A stretch of 16,480 bases of DNA from Candidatus Pacearchaeota archaeon (GCA_002690445.1 NZER01000029.1:1-16480), one strand, 5' to 3'. Numbered from the stretch's first letter, positions 7,196-13,810 are shown. A program made the numbers and translations. Notes: generated from the sequence alone by a model not told the origin.

Positions 7196-7643
7196 AGGAT
7201 ATTTGGACGGGGTGCAACTACGCAAATTACTTCTCGGCATATACCTAAAGAGGCCAACGGCTGCACACGTAGGGGCGACAACTCCCTATTTCACTATTGT
7301 GGGTGGGAGCGTGCTTTTGACCAGCTTAGTGGGAACGGTCGTTACGGAGAGCGGGGCTAATGCTTGTAGCTGGGTAGCTAATCCAACACTGGGAACGGCA
7401 CAATCTGTATGCGGAAACTTGGATATTAACCCTGCCCTAGTGGGTGATAGTTTGACTATTACTGGAGTAGGGAATGCCGCAATGACTTATAATGGCTCGG
7501 CTACGGGCCTAGCTGTGATGACTACAAAGGTGGTATTAAATATTGGAAATCTAGCCTTTATAGCCGCCGCAGGTGATGGCTCAACTTCATGGGTAGTTAC
7601 TTATATCCCCCTAGATGATGGGGCTTATATGGCAGTAGTATAG
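7188..7643 (+). CDS. Unknown beta-rich phage structural protein
   Basis: A 151-residue protein, rich in Ala, Gly, Val and Thr, with alternating hydrophobic strands (TSLVGTVVTESGANACSWV, then DSLTITGVGNAAMTYNG) and a C-terminus SWVVTYIPLDDGAYMAVV. No recognisable catalytic or binding motif. It looks like a small beta-sandwich and has a general style similar to the decoration-like protein upstream, but no obvious alignment. GAGG at 7178-7181 lies 6 bases before the ATG. The gene is bracketed by hairpin-rich spacers on both sides (7093-7173 and 7681-7748), so it may be an independently gained insertion. Likely virion surface protein; function unknown. Confidence 0.6.
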   Translation: MVEGYLDGVQLRKLLLGIYLKRPTAAHVGATTPYFTIVGGSVLLTSLVGTVVTESGANACSWVANPTLGTAQSVCGNLDINPALVGDSLTITGVGNAAMTYNGSATGLAVMTTKVVLNIGNLAFIAAAGDGSTSWVVTYIPLDDGAYMAVV

Positions 7644-7680
7644 TTTGTAGGGGTGGTGTGCCGCTTGAGTGTGGAGTAGA

Positions 7681-7694
7681 CGCCCGTAAGGGCG
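7681..7694 (+). other. GNRA-capped hairpin in the 125-base spacer
   Basis: CGCCC (7681-7685) pairs with GGGCG (7690-7694) around GTAA, a GNRA-type tetraloop in RNA. It lies in the spacer 7644-7768, which contains no plausible reading frame. Confidence 0.6.
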
Positions 7695-7718
7695 GTTCGT
7701 CACCTTCCTTTAGTTGGG

Positions 7719-7748
7719 GGTGGGCGGCTCCGTACGGAGCCGCCCACC
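7719..7748 (+). other. Perfect 30-base palindrome (13-bp stem, GTAC loop)
   Basis: The left half GGTGGGCGGCTCCGT (7719-7733) is exactly mirrored on the other strand by 7734-7748. As RNA it makes a 13-bp GC-rich stem with a 4-base GTAC loop. The following bases (AAATCTATG) contain no T-run, so it is not a typical terminator. As DNA it is a symmetric site that could also bind a dimeric protein. The rest of the 7644-7768 spacer holds only the GNRA hairpin and the SD of the next gene; I see no gene in it. Confidence 0.9.
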
Positions 7749-7768
7749 AAATCTATGCGAGGTAAGTC

Positions 7769-7984
7769 ATGGCAGTTCAAATGTGTAATCCAGCAATCGT
7801 TTGGGAAGGCTTGAGCACCGATGCGAAGCCAACGCCTGGTTTAACTTTGCCTGTTCTAGTGGGTTATATGTTCTACGAAACGGATACCCACTATCATTAT
7901 ATGTGGAATGGAGTTGACTGGGTGGGGCCTATCTATTGGTTAGGGTTTATCCAACCGTTCAATGAATATGAACACGACTACTAG
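7769..7984 (+). CDS. Small 'YETDT...WNG.W' phage protein
   Basis: A 71-residue protein consisting almost only of the module MAVQM(C)NPAIVWEGLS...DAKP...LVGYMFYETDT...YMWNGVDWV. I recall this 'ETDT.....WNG..W' pattern from phage tail-fibre and surface proteins, where it ends a chain or links domains, but cannot search. It is a paralog of the first 50 residues of the next gene, and the SD leader GAGGTAAGTC is duplicated too. SD GAGG at 7759-7762, 6 bases before the ATG. The last 20 residues are aromatic and acidic (PIYWLGFIQPFNEYEHDY) and unlike the paralog. Probably a virion surface or adaptor protein; could also be the leftover N-terminus of a decayed longer copy. Confidence 0.65.
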   Translation: MAVQMCNPAIVWEGLSTDAKPTPGLTLPVLVGYMFYETDTHYHYMWNGVDWVGPIYWLGFIQPFNEYEHDY

Positions 7985-7994
7985 GAGGTAAGTC

Positions 7995-8630
7995 ATGGCT
8001 GTGCAAATGATGTCAACTATCCAACGCTGGGAGGGGTTAAGTGTGGCTGGCGGTGATGCCAAGCCAGCGGCACCTACCTTTGTGGGCTCAACGTATTATG
8101 AGACTGACACGGGCCGCACCTACCTGTGGAACGGCGTGGCCTGGGTGATAATGCCCGTGCACATACTAAACGTGCAGGGAGGGGCCTATACTATTCAGGA
8201 CTTAATGGAGCAGTTTCAGGCTATGCCCGACCTGGCCCGTAGCCCGCAAAGCGGCACGCTTACATTCCCTGACGCTACAGAGCAAACATTATACGAGGAG
8301 AGCGATGCCCATCCGTTTACCTGGTATGGCAGCCGTATTGATTGGACAGGGGCGAACAACGGGGCGGGTGAGAATACCACTATTAAGGCTTATATCAAGC
8401 TCAAGAACGGGGGAACCTATCGGATATTCAATGGGTCAGTGGTATACTTGGCGGCGGCTTTACCAAGCCCCGTTATTACCAACCACCCGAACGATGCCAA
8501 CGACGCCCTGTTTAGCCCCGTGCCCGTCAAGAACGTCTATGGGGTAAAACTGACGGCTACCCAGGCCGCCGTTGGAGGCGGCTGGAACACTATAGACCAT
8601 GAACATTTTGACAGTAAGCGAGGAGGTTAA
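7995..8630 (+). CDS. Two-domain virion surface protein, paralog of upstream gene
   Basis: A 211-residue protein. Residues 1-51 repeat the module of the gene upstream: MAVQM, RWEGLS, DAKP, then TYYETDTGRTYLWNGVAWV. Residues 58-80 form a short helix (YTIQDLMEQFQAMPDL), and residues 85-205 are a beta-rich domain (GTLTFPDATEQTLYEESD, IDWTGANNGAGENTTIKAYIKLKNGGTYRIF). I associate this second domain with a recurring beta-sandwich of phage structural genes, from memory. GGAGG at 7983-7987 precedes the ATG by 7 bases. Position among head and surface genes suggests a virion component, perhaps an outer-capsid or fibre-base protein. No enzymatic motif seen. Confidence 0.65.
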   Translation: MAVQMMSTIQRWEGLSVAGGDAKPAAPTFVGSTYYETDTGRTYLWNGVAWVIMPVHILNVQGGAYTIQDLMEQFQAMPDLARSPQSGTLTFPDATEQTLYEESDAHPFTWYGSRIDWTGANNGAGENTTIKAYIKLKNGGTYRIFNGSVVYLAAALPSPVITNHPNDANDALFSPVPVKNVYGVKLTATQAAVGGGWNTIDHEHFDSKRGG

Positions 8631-8632
8631 CA

Positions 8633-8824
8633 ATGGCGATAAGTGAGAAAACTAAAGAGGTAGTATTCCAACAGCGGGAGGCGTTGCAACATCGGTATGA
8701 CAATAACCTAGCTGATATTGAGGGGCATAAGGCTGATATAGCGGGGCTGGAGGCGACCAATAAGAACCTTAAGTCCGAGATAGATGCCCTCAAAAAGGAC
8801 ATCCCAGTACCTAAGCCTGAGTAA
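8633..8824 (+). CDS. Small coiled-coil protein
   Basis: A 63-residue protein, helical throughout, with heptad-like spacing of hydrophobic residues and a highly charged surface: EALQHRYDNNLADIEGHKAD, then LEATNKNLKSEIDALKKDI, ending with a Pro-rich tail PVPKPE. No membrane segment, so not a holin. An excellent SD GAGGAGG (8620-8626) overlaps the end of the upstream gene, and the ATG follows the stop by 2 bases. It probably forms a coiled-coil dimer or trimer that could trimerise or tether neighbouring surface proteins, an inference from its place just before the LamG genes. Confidence 0.65.
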   Translation: MAISEKTKEVVFQQREALQHRYDNNLADIEGHKADIAGLEATNKNLKSEIDALKKDIPVPKPE

Positions 8825-8833
8825 GCAGAACTA

Positions 8834-8839
8834 TAGGAG
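8834..8839 (+). promoter_or_regulatory. Ribosome binding site for a TTG start
   Basis: TAGGAG is 6 bases before TTG 8846. No in-frame ATG exists near the beginning of the first LamG protein, and the N-terminal motif shared with its paralogs starts at this codon, so TTG is the likely start. Confidence 0.6.
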
Positions 8840-8845
8840 TGCACC

Positions 8846-9556
8846 TTGTCCATAATTAAGGATAGCGTTTTAGATATTGCCAGCCAGGTGGGCGGTTCCT
8901 CGCCTGGGGCTGGAACTATAACAGATAAGACCCGTTTTGATAATAACCTGACCATCACGGGGATGACCTGGACCCAATTACCCACGGGCTTATGGGTGAT
9001 GGAGTTTGATGGGACCAATGATTATGCTATTAAACTCAACCCATCCTTTGCTAAAGACTTGCGGGGGACAATCTCGTTATGGTTAAAACCTGCGAATGGG
9101 ACGTCCGATATTCTCTGCTATAGTAAAGCATCAACGGGTAACGTTGATGAGTTTAGGTTCCAAAGAGCTGGAGGTTCAGGGGTTGAGTATTTCCGCCTAC
9201 ACGCACAGGTTAATTACGCCACAATATATACGTTGGACACGGGGGCGGGTACGGCCGTTGATGGGACTTGGTATAATTTTGTTATTACAAGTAATGGTTC
9301 CGCCACATTATTTTATCTGGCGGGGGCGAGTACCCCTATAACCGTAACAGCTGGGGTTGCTAATGGTACCTGGTTCGGGGATTTCGTGACTGATGCTAAC
9401 CAACTAACGATAGGAGCCCTAGCCAGGAGTAATTCATACATTTCAGACTTTGAGGGGCAGATAGCGTTGGTGCGGCTCTTTAGCTATGCCATCACGCCCG
9501 CCCAGGTACGAGCCCATTACCATTCGCAAAAGTGGCTCTTTGGAGTAGCAAGCTGA
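8846..9556 (+). CDS. LamG-like (concanavalin-fold) surface protein 1
   Basis: A 236-residue protein starting at TTG. It begins MSIIKDSVLDIAS, and residues 32-60 (NNLTITGMTWTQLPTGLWVMEFDGTNDY) match the two following genes. The core is typical of LamG/concanavalin jelly rolls: FDGTNDYAIKL, TISLWLKP, GTWYNFVITSNGSATLFYLAG and a final strand-turn QLTIGALARSNSYISDFEG, then IALVRLFSYAITPAQVRAHY. Such domains bind sugars or proteins and are common in phage adhesion and decoration proteins; catalytic activity is not expected. It lies between decoration and neck genes, so it probably sits on the capsid. Its C-terminal codons (LFGV, TTTGGAGTA) provide the SD for the next gene. The three LamG genes appear to be tandem duplicates that have diverged. 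Confidence 0.8.
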   Translation: MSIIKDSVLDIASQVGGSSPGAGTITDKTRFDNNLTITGMTWTQLPTGLWVMEFDGTNDYAIKLNPSFAKDLRGTISLWLKPANGTSDILCYSKASTGNVDEFRFQRAGGSGVEYFRLHAQVNYATIYTLDTGAGTAVDGTWYNFVITSNGSATLFYLAGASTPITVTAGVANGTWFGDFVTDANQLTIGALARSNSYISDFEGQIALVRLFSYAITPAQVRAHYHSQKWLFGVAS

Positions 9557-10128
9557 TGGCGATTATAAACGATTGCGTGCTAGACCTTGAGAACAGTATT
9601 GACGTTGAGCCAGCGGCCACTCCCTGGTATGACCTATCACTTTATAAGAATAACGGTACGATTACGGCAGGAACTGGTGGTTGGACGCAAGAACCCTCTG
9701 GCCTTTGGGTATATGACTTTGACGGTGCAGTTACCATAGTAACCGTTGGCAATATATTGAGTAGCATTCAAACTGTTTTACTTTGGATAGCACCTGGTGA
9801 TATTACAACCCGAAGCATAATGGACTTGGATGGCGGCACGCACAGCATTGAAATAGATGGTGCTGGCGATATTACAGCTACGGGGTGGGCGGCCCCAGCT
9901 ATATATGTTAATGGGACAATAGCCGCCGCCGTTACCCTATCAGCTTGGAATTGCATTGCCGTTACAACAGCAACATTGTTCGCCGCTTCTGCTATTGTAA
10001 TTGGCCAAGAAGCCAGTTTTTATCTTGGCAAGATAGGTATGCCTAAAATCTTTACATACGTCTATACCGCTGGCCAAGTTCGTAATTACTTTGAGAAAAC
10101 AAAACACCTGTTTGGAGTTTTGGACTAA
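9556..10128 (+). CDS. LamG-like surface protein 2 (compact)
   Basis: A 190-residue protein, ATG overlapping the upstream stop by one base (TGATG). A GTG at 9532 would add eight residues, but the ATG fits the N-terminal motif AIINDCVLD shared with its neighbours and an SD of TTTGGAG at 9539-9545. Residues 28-56 (SLYKNNGTITAGTGGWTQEPSGLWVYDFDG) match paralogs 1 and 3. The rest is a shorter version of the concanavalin-like core, ending IGQEASFYLGKIGMPKIFTYVYTAGQVRNYFEKTKHLFGVLD. Compared with the others it has lost about 30-40 residues of the middle strands, so its binding face may differ. Likely a capsid surface protein. Confidence 0.75.
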   Translation: MAIINDCVLDLENSIDVEPAATPWYDLSLYKNNGTITAGTGGWTQEPSGLWVYDFDGAVTIVTVGNILSSIQTVLLWIAPGDITTRSIMDLDGGTHSIEIDGAGDITATGWAAPAIYVNGTIAAAVTLSAWNCIAVTTATLFAASAIVIGQEASFYLGKIGMPKIFTYVYTAGQVRNYFEKTKHLFGVLD

Positions 10129-10799
10129 TGATAATAACCGATTGCGTATTAAATCCACGGCTTTACACTGGCGATACGGAGCCACCCGCATCCCTGGAGG
10201 ATATAAGCAGGTATGGGAATAATGGAACCCACACTGCTATAACTTGGGAGCGAATACCTAGTGGATTGTGGATAAGGAGTATGAACGGGACCTCCTCAAG
10301 GATAGAGGGCTCCGCTACACTATGGGGGGAAGCGGGCAAGATGGTTTACGCTTTTACTATGTGTTGCTGGGTGAGGTTTGATAGCATAGCGGCAATAGAA
10401 ACTATCTTTAATAACGGGACACAGACCAACCCGACTATGGAGTTCTGGCTTTACTATAATAGCCCTAACCTTTGTATGGACATTGGCGATGGGACAAATT
10501 ACTATACGAAGACACAGGCCTGGGCACCTACCGTTGGGAAATGGTACCACGTGGGGCACACCTTTGATAACAACGCTGGAGTGTTCTACATTGATGGAGC
10601 AGGCACGGCTACTACTGCGTGGGGGACTACGCACATTAAAGATTGCAGTAGGAGTTTCTTGATAGGGGCTTATAATTCCAGCTCACCCTCTAACTTCCTG
10701 CACGGCGATATAGGGCAACCAGAGATATGGGCATATAAACTAACCCCAGCTCAAATGGATGCCAGGTTCCAAAGCGAAAGGGAGCGGTTTGGCAGATGA
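10128..10799 (+). CDS. LamG-like surface protein 3
   Basis: A 223-residue protein with ATG overlapping the upstream TAA (TAATG). It starts MIITDCVLNPRLY, continues with RYGNNGTHTAITWERIPSGLW (29-48) and the concanavalin-like core: AFTMCCWVRFDS, GKWYHVGHTFDNNAGVFYIDG, RSFLIGAYNSSSPSNFLHGDIGQPEIWAYKLTPAQMDARF. These match the LamG_3-type pattern with the jelly-roll final strand and helix. It ends ERFGR, lacking the LFGV plus SD seen in the two upstream copies. The downstream small gene overlaps its stop (ATGATG). Probably a carbohydrate- or protein-binding virion surface protein; the target is unknown. Confidence 0.82.
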   Translation: MIITDCVLNPRLYTGDTEPPASLEDISRYGNNGTHTAITWERIPSGLWIRSMNGTSSRIEGSATLWGEAGKMVYAFTMCCWVRFDSIAAIETIFNNGTQTNPTMEFWLYYNSPNLCMDIGDGTNYYTKTQAWAPTVGKWYHVGHTFDNNAGVFYIDGAGTATTAWGTTHIKDCSRSFLIGAYNSSSPSNFLHGDIGQPEIWAYKLTPAQMDARFQSERERFGR

Positions 10800-10966
10800 T
10801 GGGCTTTAAGGGGCTGGCCCGAGCAATTAAAAGAATAGCGGGTGAAACTACCCTGGCCACCACGTGCCCAATAGACGGCTTCCCGCTTGAAACGCACAGT
10901 AGATTAAAGCAACCGTGGTGCCCGTATTGCGGGTGGCCGTGGCCCGATAGGTTAAGAGGTAAATAA
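10796..10966 (+). CDS. Small zinc-knuckle protein (56 aa)
   Basis: A 56-residue frame between the LamG genes and the adaptor, linked at both ends by overlaps (ATGA at 10796, TAATG at 10964-10968). After a basic helix (FKGLARAIKRIAGE) comes CPIDGFPLETHSRL followed by WCPYCGWPWPDR: Cys24, Cys42 and Cys45, with Asp27 replacing the expected fourth Cys and His34 available, a treble-clef or zinc-ribbon-like arrangement. I recall similar small 'CP.DG..L...WCP.CGW' proteins just before head-tail adaptors in phages. Function unknown; a structural zinc protein in head completion is the best guess. Starts at the first or second ATG cannot be separated; SD GGGAG at 10780-10784 is 11 bases upstream. Confidence 0.7.
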   Translation: MMGFKGLARAIKRIAGETTLATTCPIDGFPLETHSRLKQPWCPYCGWPWPDRLRGK

Positions 10967-11790
10967 TGCTGAACGCTTACGCTGACGTAACAACCTTTAA
11001 GAGTGCCGAGTACGCCGATATAACGGCCAACACCGAACAGGTACGGTTTCGTGAGCTATTAGAGCAAGCCAGCCGCCACATGGACAAACAATGCCATAGG
11101 CGTTTCTATTGCTGGGAGGGCGTAAAATACTATGACGGCAAAGGCGGCAATTTACTGGTTGACGACTTCTTGAGCATTGTCACCCTCAAGCTAGACGAAG
11201 ATGGTGACGGTGTTTACGAGGCCACAATGGCCGCCACCGACTACCTTATATATCCAGCTAACCAATACCCAAAGGAACGGCTGGAATTGAGCAATGAAAG
11301 CGACTACGGGGGCTTTGCTTCTGGCGTGCGGCTGGGTGTTGAGATAACAGGGGTGCACGGCTACGGTGACGGCGAAAGTGCCACGCCTTATTACACCTCA
11401 AGCCAAACGGTGCAGGATAACCCACTGACGGCGGGTGCCATCAACCTGACCGTCACTAGCACCGCCAGTTTAGGTGCTGGCATGACGTTGCGTATTGAGT
11501 TAGAGCAACTCTACATTGAGAGCATAACAAACGCTACCACGTGCGTTGTGGTGCGTGGCGTGAATGGTACCACTGATGCCGCACACGTACTGAACACTCC
11601 AATAAGTATTTACGAGGCCCCCCAGCCCGTTATACAAGCCACCCTGGTGCTGGCCATGCGGGCCTGGAAGCGAAAGGATAGTGCGTTCCAGGATGTGGTG
11701 GGTAGCCCCGACACGGGCCTGGTGGTTGTCTATAAAGACCAAGACCCCTACGTGAAAAGCGTAATACACGACTACTTTAGGTACTTATAA
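10966..11790 (+). CDS. Head-tail adaptor (gp6/gp15-like) with inserted beta domain
   Basis: A 274-residue connector ring protein that would sit under the portal. Residues 25-50 (QVRFRELLEQASRHMDKQCHRRFYCW) are the typical adaptor helix, followed by the strands DFLSIVTLKLDEDGDGVYEA and DYLIYP, and the helical end QPVIQATLVLAMRAWKRKDSAF (220-241) and PYVKSVIHDYFRYL. Between them residues 150-218 form an extra beta module (AGAINLTVTSTASLGAGMTL, then IESITNATTCVVVRGVNGTTDAAH). I have seen similar insertions in adaptors of other phages, from memory. The start overlaps the upstream TAA, and the stop overlaps the next ATG. SD AGAGG at 10955-10959. Confidence 0.85.
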   Translation: MLNAYADVTTFKSAEYADITANTEQVRFRELLEQASRHMDKQCHRRFYCWEGVKYYDGKGGNLLVDDFLSIVTLKLDEDGDGVYEATMAATDYLIYPANQYPKERLELSNESDYGGFASGVRLGVEITGVHGYGDGESATPYYTSSQTVQDNPLTAGAINLTVTSTASLGAGMTLRIELEQLYIESITNATTCVVVRGVNGTTDAAHVLNTPISIYEAPQPVIQATLVLAMRAWKRKDSAFQDVVGSPDTGLVVVYKDQDPYVKSVIHDYFRYL

Positions 11791-12185
11791 TGGGCGTGCT
11801 ATTAACTCTGAAGTTCATCGGCGGAAAGAAGTTAATAAAGGCCCTCAACTCAAGGAAGACAATTAGGAAACCGCTTGGCGATGGGGTGCGTAAAATCACC
11901 TTATACTATGAGGGCCTTGTAAAGAAAGCGACCGTGGTGGATACGGGGCGATTACGTTCCAGCATTCATCACGAAATTACCGCAGACAGGGCCAGCGTGG
12001 GCACCAATGTGCAATACGCACAGTTTGTGGAGTACGGCACGCAGAAGATGGAGGCCCGCCACATGGAGGGCTCAAGCAAGGTGCTGGGCGAAGGTATGTT
12101 TGCTTACGCCTGGGGCCAGCTAAAGGGTTGGTTGAGCAAGGGCAAGCATGAGATACACGTTGAGATTGACAAGGAGTTCAAGTAG
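11790..12185 (+). CDS. HK97 gp10-like head-closure or tail-completion protein
   Basis: A 131-residue protein of the HK97 gp10 family of neck or tail-completion proteins. The family hallmark is visible at residues 49-95: VDTGRLRSSI, then VGTNVQYAQFVEYGTQKMEARH. The N-terminal basic stretch (GGKKLIKALNSRKTIRKPLG) and C-terminal helices (FAYAWGQLKGWL, HEIHVEIDKEFK) fit. These proteins act at the head-tail interface, next to the adaptor and terminator, as the gene order here shows. TAATG overlap with the adaptor stop implies translational coupling; the last codons carry AAGGAG, the SD of the next gene. Confidence 0.88.
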   Translation: MGVLLTLKFIGGKKLIKALNSRKTIRKPLGDGVRKITLYYEGLVKKATVVDTGRLRSSIHHEITADRASVGTNVQYAQFVEYGTQKMEARHMEGSSKVLGEGMFAYAWGQLKGWLSKGKHEIHVEIDKEFK

Positions 12186-12595
12186 TGACGATTGAAGCGG
12201 TGGGCACAGGCATCAAGGCAACCATACTGGCCACAATAACCACGGGCTTGCGGGTATATGCAACCAATGAGATACCCGACACCCTGGAATTGCCCTGTGT
12301 GCTGATTATGCTGGGCCCTGGCAAATATGCCACCACCTTTGACCCCGCATACGACCAGGTGTTTAGGCTTATACTTTGTGTGGCTAAACAAGATAGCCCG
12401 TCAGCCTTCAATAGGCTACTGGACTACATTAACGAAACGGGGGCCTTGAGTATGTTCACGGCCCTGGATGCTGACCGCACATTGAACGCCACGTGTAGTG
12501 CTTCCAAGTTAGATAACCACAGCGGTGCGGGTAGCACGCAATGGGGCAAGATAGCATATCTAAGTACCGAGTTTGAACTACAAGTCTGGAGTTAA
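12185..12595 (+). CDS. Putative tail terminator protein
   Basis: A 136-residue protein beginning with GTG 12185, overlapping the previous stop (TAGTG), with AAGGAG at 12171-12176 at 8-base spacing. The pattern fits tail-terminator proteins that cap the tail tube: a first helix (IKATILATITTGLRVYATNEIP), LELPCVLIMLGPGKYATTF, then DQVFRLILCVAKQDSPSAFNRLLDYINETG and a C-terminal strand YLSTEFELQVWS. Gene order (adaptor, gp10-like, this, tail tube) is the standard place of the terminator. No individual signature residue can be named, so the assignment rests on overall pattern and position. Confidence 0.75.
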   Translation: MTIEAVGTGIKATILATITTGLRVYATNEIPDTLELPCVLIMLGPGKYATTFDPAYDQVFRLILCVAKQDSPSAFNRLLDYINETGALSMFTALDADRTLNATCSASKLDNHSGAGSTQWGKIAYLSTEFELQVWS

Positions 12596-12609
12596 AAAGG
12601 GGGTATATT

Positions 12610-12975
12610 ATGGCGAGAGTAGCGGGTTATGGTGGCGACCTATTGGCACCTGGTATTATTGCTGGCGTGAGGGAATGGAACGTTGATTACACCGCCGCCG
12701 CACTGGATAGCAGTGGGTTTGACGGGGGCCAACCCAAGACTTTTATCGCTGGGCAAACAGAGTGGAGCGGCAGTTTTAGCGGGTTTAAGGATGGGGCCCC
12801 ACTGGCTATTGGAACAGCTTTAGCGGCACAGCTTCAGGAGAGTGCCGTTGCCACCCAGAAGTGGACAGGCAATATTTTAATAACGAATATAGGGGCGGCA
12901 ACCGCCGTAGATGGCATAGTGGCGTATGCCTATGATTTCCAGGGAACTGGAGCGTTAACGGCCCCATCAGCATAG
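12610..12975 (+). CDS. Tail tube protein, short paralog
   Basis: A 121-residue protein, MARVAGYGGD then VREWNVDYTAAALDSSGFDGGQPKTFIAGQTEWSGSFSGFKDGAPLAIG. This is the size and style of a compact tail tube protein of long-tailed phages (a single beta-sandwich that stacks as hexameric rings). Residues 17-121 align with residues 168-272 of the next gene without a gap, so the two are paralogs; shared stretches include EW.GSFSGFKDGAPL and VDGIV.YAYDFQGT. SD AGGGGG at 12598-12603 before the ATG. Which paralog is the main tube protein cannot be told from sequence; this shorter one is the canonical size. Confidence 0.75.
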   Translation: MARVAGYGGDLLAPGIIAGVREWNVDYTAAALDSSGFDGGQPKTFIAGQTEWSGSFSGFKDGAPLAIGTALAAQLQESAVATQKWTGNILITNIGAATAVDGIVAYAYDFQGTGALTAPSA

Positions 12976-12987
12976 AGGAGGTGTCTA

Positions 12988-13806
12988 ATGGCACGGATAG
13001 CAGGATATGGCGGTAATGTATTTGTCGGGACCCAGGTTATTCAGACGTGCGATGTTGCCTGGAGTGAGCAGGTAGATGGGGATGTGACCCTTACGCTAGA
13101 TAATGTTGACTATAGGGTGGGCACAGGCTCTAATAAGATGGTGCAGGCTGGTGCCCTGGGTACGGGCGATATATTGGCTAGTCAAGTGATTTCATTGTCA
13201 ACTATGGCGTCCCTTACCGTGGGGTTTGGGTGGTTCAAGAGTAGCGTAAATATAAATACACTTGATGACTACCGTGTGCTAATAGATAACCACGCTCTGT
13301 GTGCATCCCCTGAGGTGCAATTAAGCGTTCCACCATTAGTAGCGAATACGTGGAAGTTCTGCCGCCTGGTGGTGGCGACAGGGGCCTTTTCGGCCGCTAC
13401 TGCCCCTATATCAGTCGGGTTGAAACTCCAGGCTAATGACCCTGGGGCAGCTACGATATGGGTTGATGAACTAAGTGCGGCGGCCGAAATTGTGGGTATC
13501 CGTGAATGGGCATTAGATGTAGCGGTAGGTGTCCAGGATACCTCTTCATTTAGTGACGGGCAAAATAAGGTATTCTCTGTCACGCAGAAGGAATGGGGTG
13601 GTAGTTTTAGCGGTTTCAAGGATGGGGCCCCACTAGGCATTGGTACAGTTGTAGCCCTAGAATTGCAGGAAAGTTCTACCAGCACGCAAATGTGGCGAGG
13701 CTCTGGCATTATTACTGCAGTTCATACATCCGTGGCGGTGGATGGCATAGTAAATTATGCCTACGACTTCCAGGGGACCCATGAGCTAGAATGGCCGACT
13801 GCCTGA
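12988..13806 (+). CDS. Tail tube paralog with inserted carbohydrate-binding-like domain
   Basis: A 272-residue protein. Residues 1-15 (MARIAGYGGNVFVG) and 168-272 match the 121-residue tail tube gene. Residues about 16-166 are an extra domain: WSEQVDGDVTLTLDNVDYRVGTGSNKMVQA, then SLTVGFGWFKS, NTWKFCRLVVATG and ATIWVDELS. It reads like a beta-sandwich of the CBM or galactose-binding class, with the W..C..VVATG and VDEL strands typical of such modules. The insertion sits inside the tail-tube frame, not as an N- or C-terminal tag, and likely projects from the tail tube. SD GAGGAGG at 12974-12980. The domain could bind cell-surface glycans, or only stabilise the tube. Confidence 0.75.
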   Translation: MARIAGYGGNVFVGTQVIQTCDVAWSEQVDGDVTLTLDNVDYRVGTGSNKMVQAGALGTGDILASQVISLSTMASLTVGFGWFKSSVNINTLDDYRVLIDNHALCASPEVQLSVPPLVANTWKFCRLVVATGAFSAATAPISVGLKLQANDPGAATIWVDELSAAAEIVGIREWALDVAVGVQDTSSFSDGQNKVFSVTQKEWGGSFSGFKDGAPLGIGTVVALELQESSTSTQMWRGSGIITAVHTSVAVDGIVNYAYDFQGTHELEWPTA

Positions 13807-13810
13807 TGTG

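Noticed and set aside
7644..7768. tRNA or small non-coding RNA gene in the spacer
   Set aside because: Two hairpins exist, but there is no cloverleaf arrangement, no T-loop or CCA-like end, and no promoter I can support.
8305..8547. An additional + strand frame inside the 211-residue surface protein gene
   Set aside because: It is a second frame inside a gene with clear family features, has no SD and its product is low-complexity Arg/Pro-rich.
8633..8824. Holin
   Set aside because: The small size invites this, but the product is charged and coiled-coil with no membrane segment.
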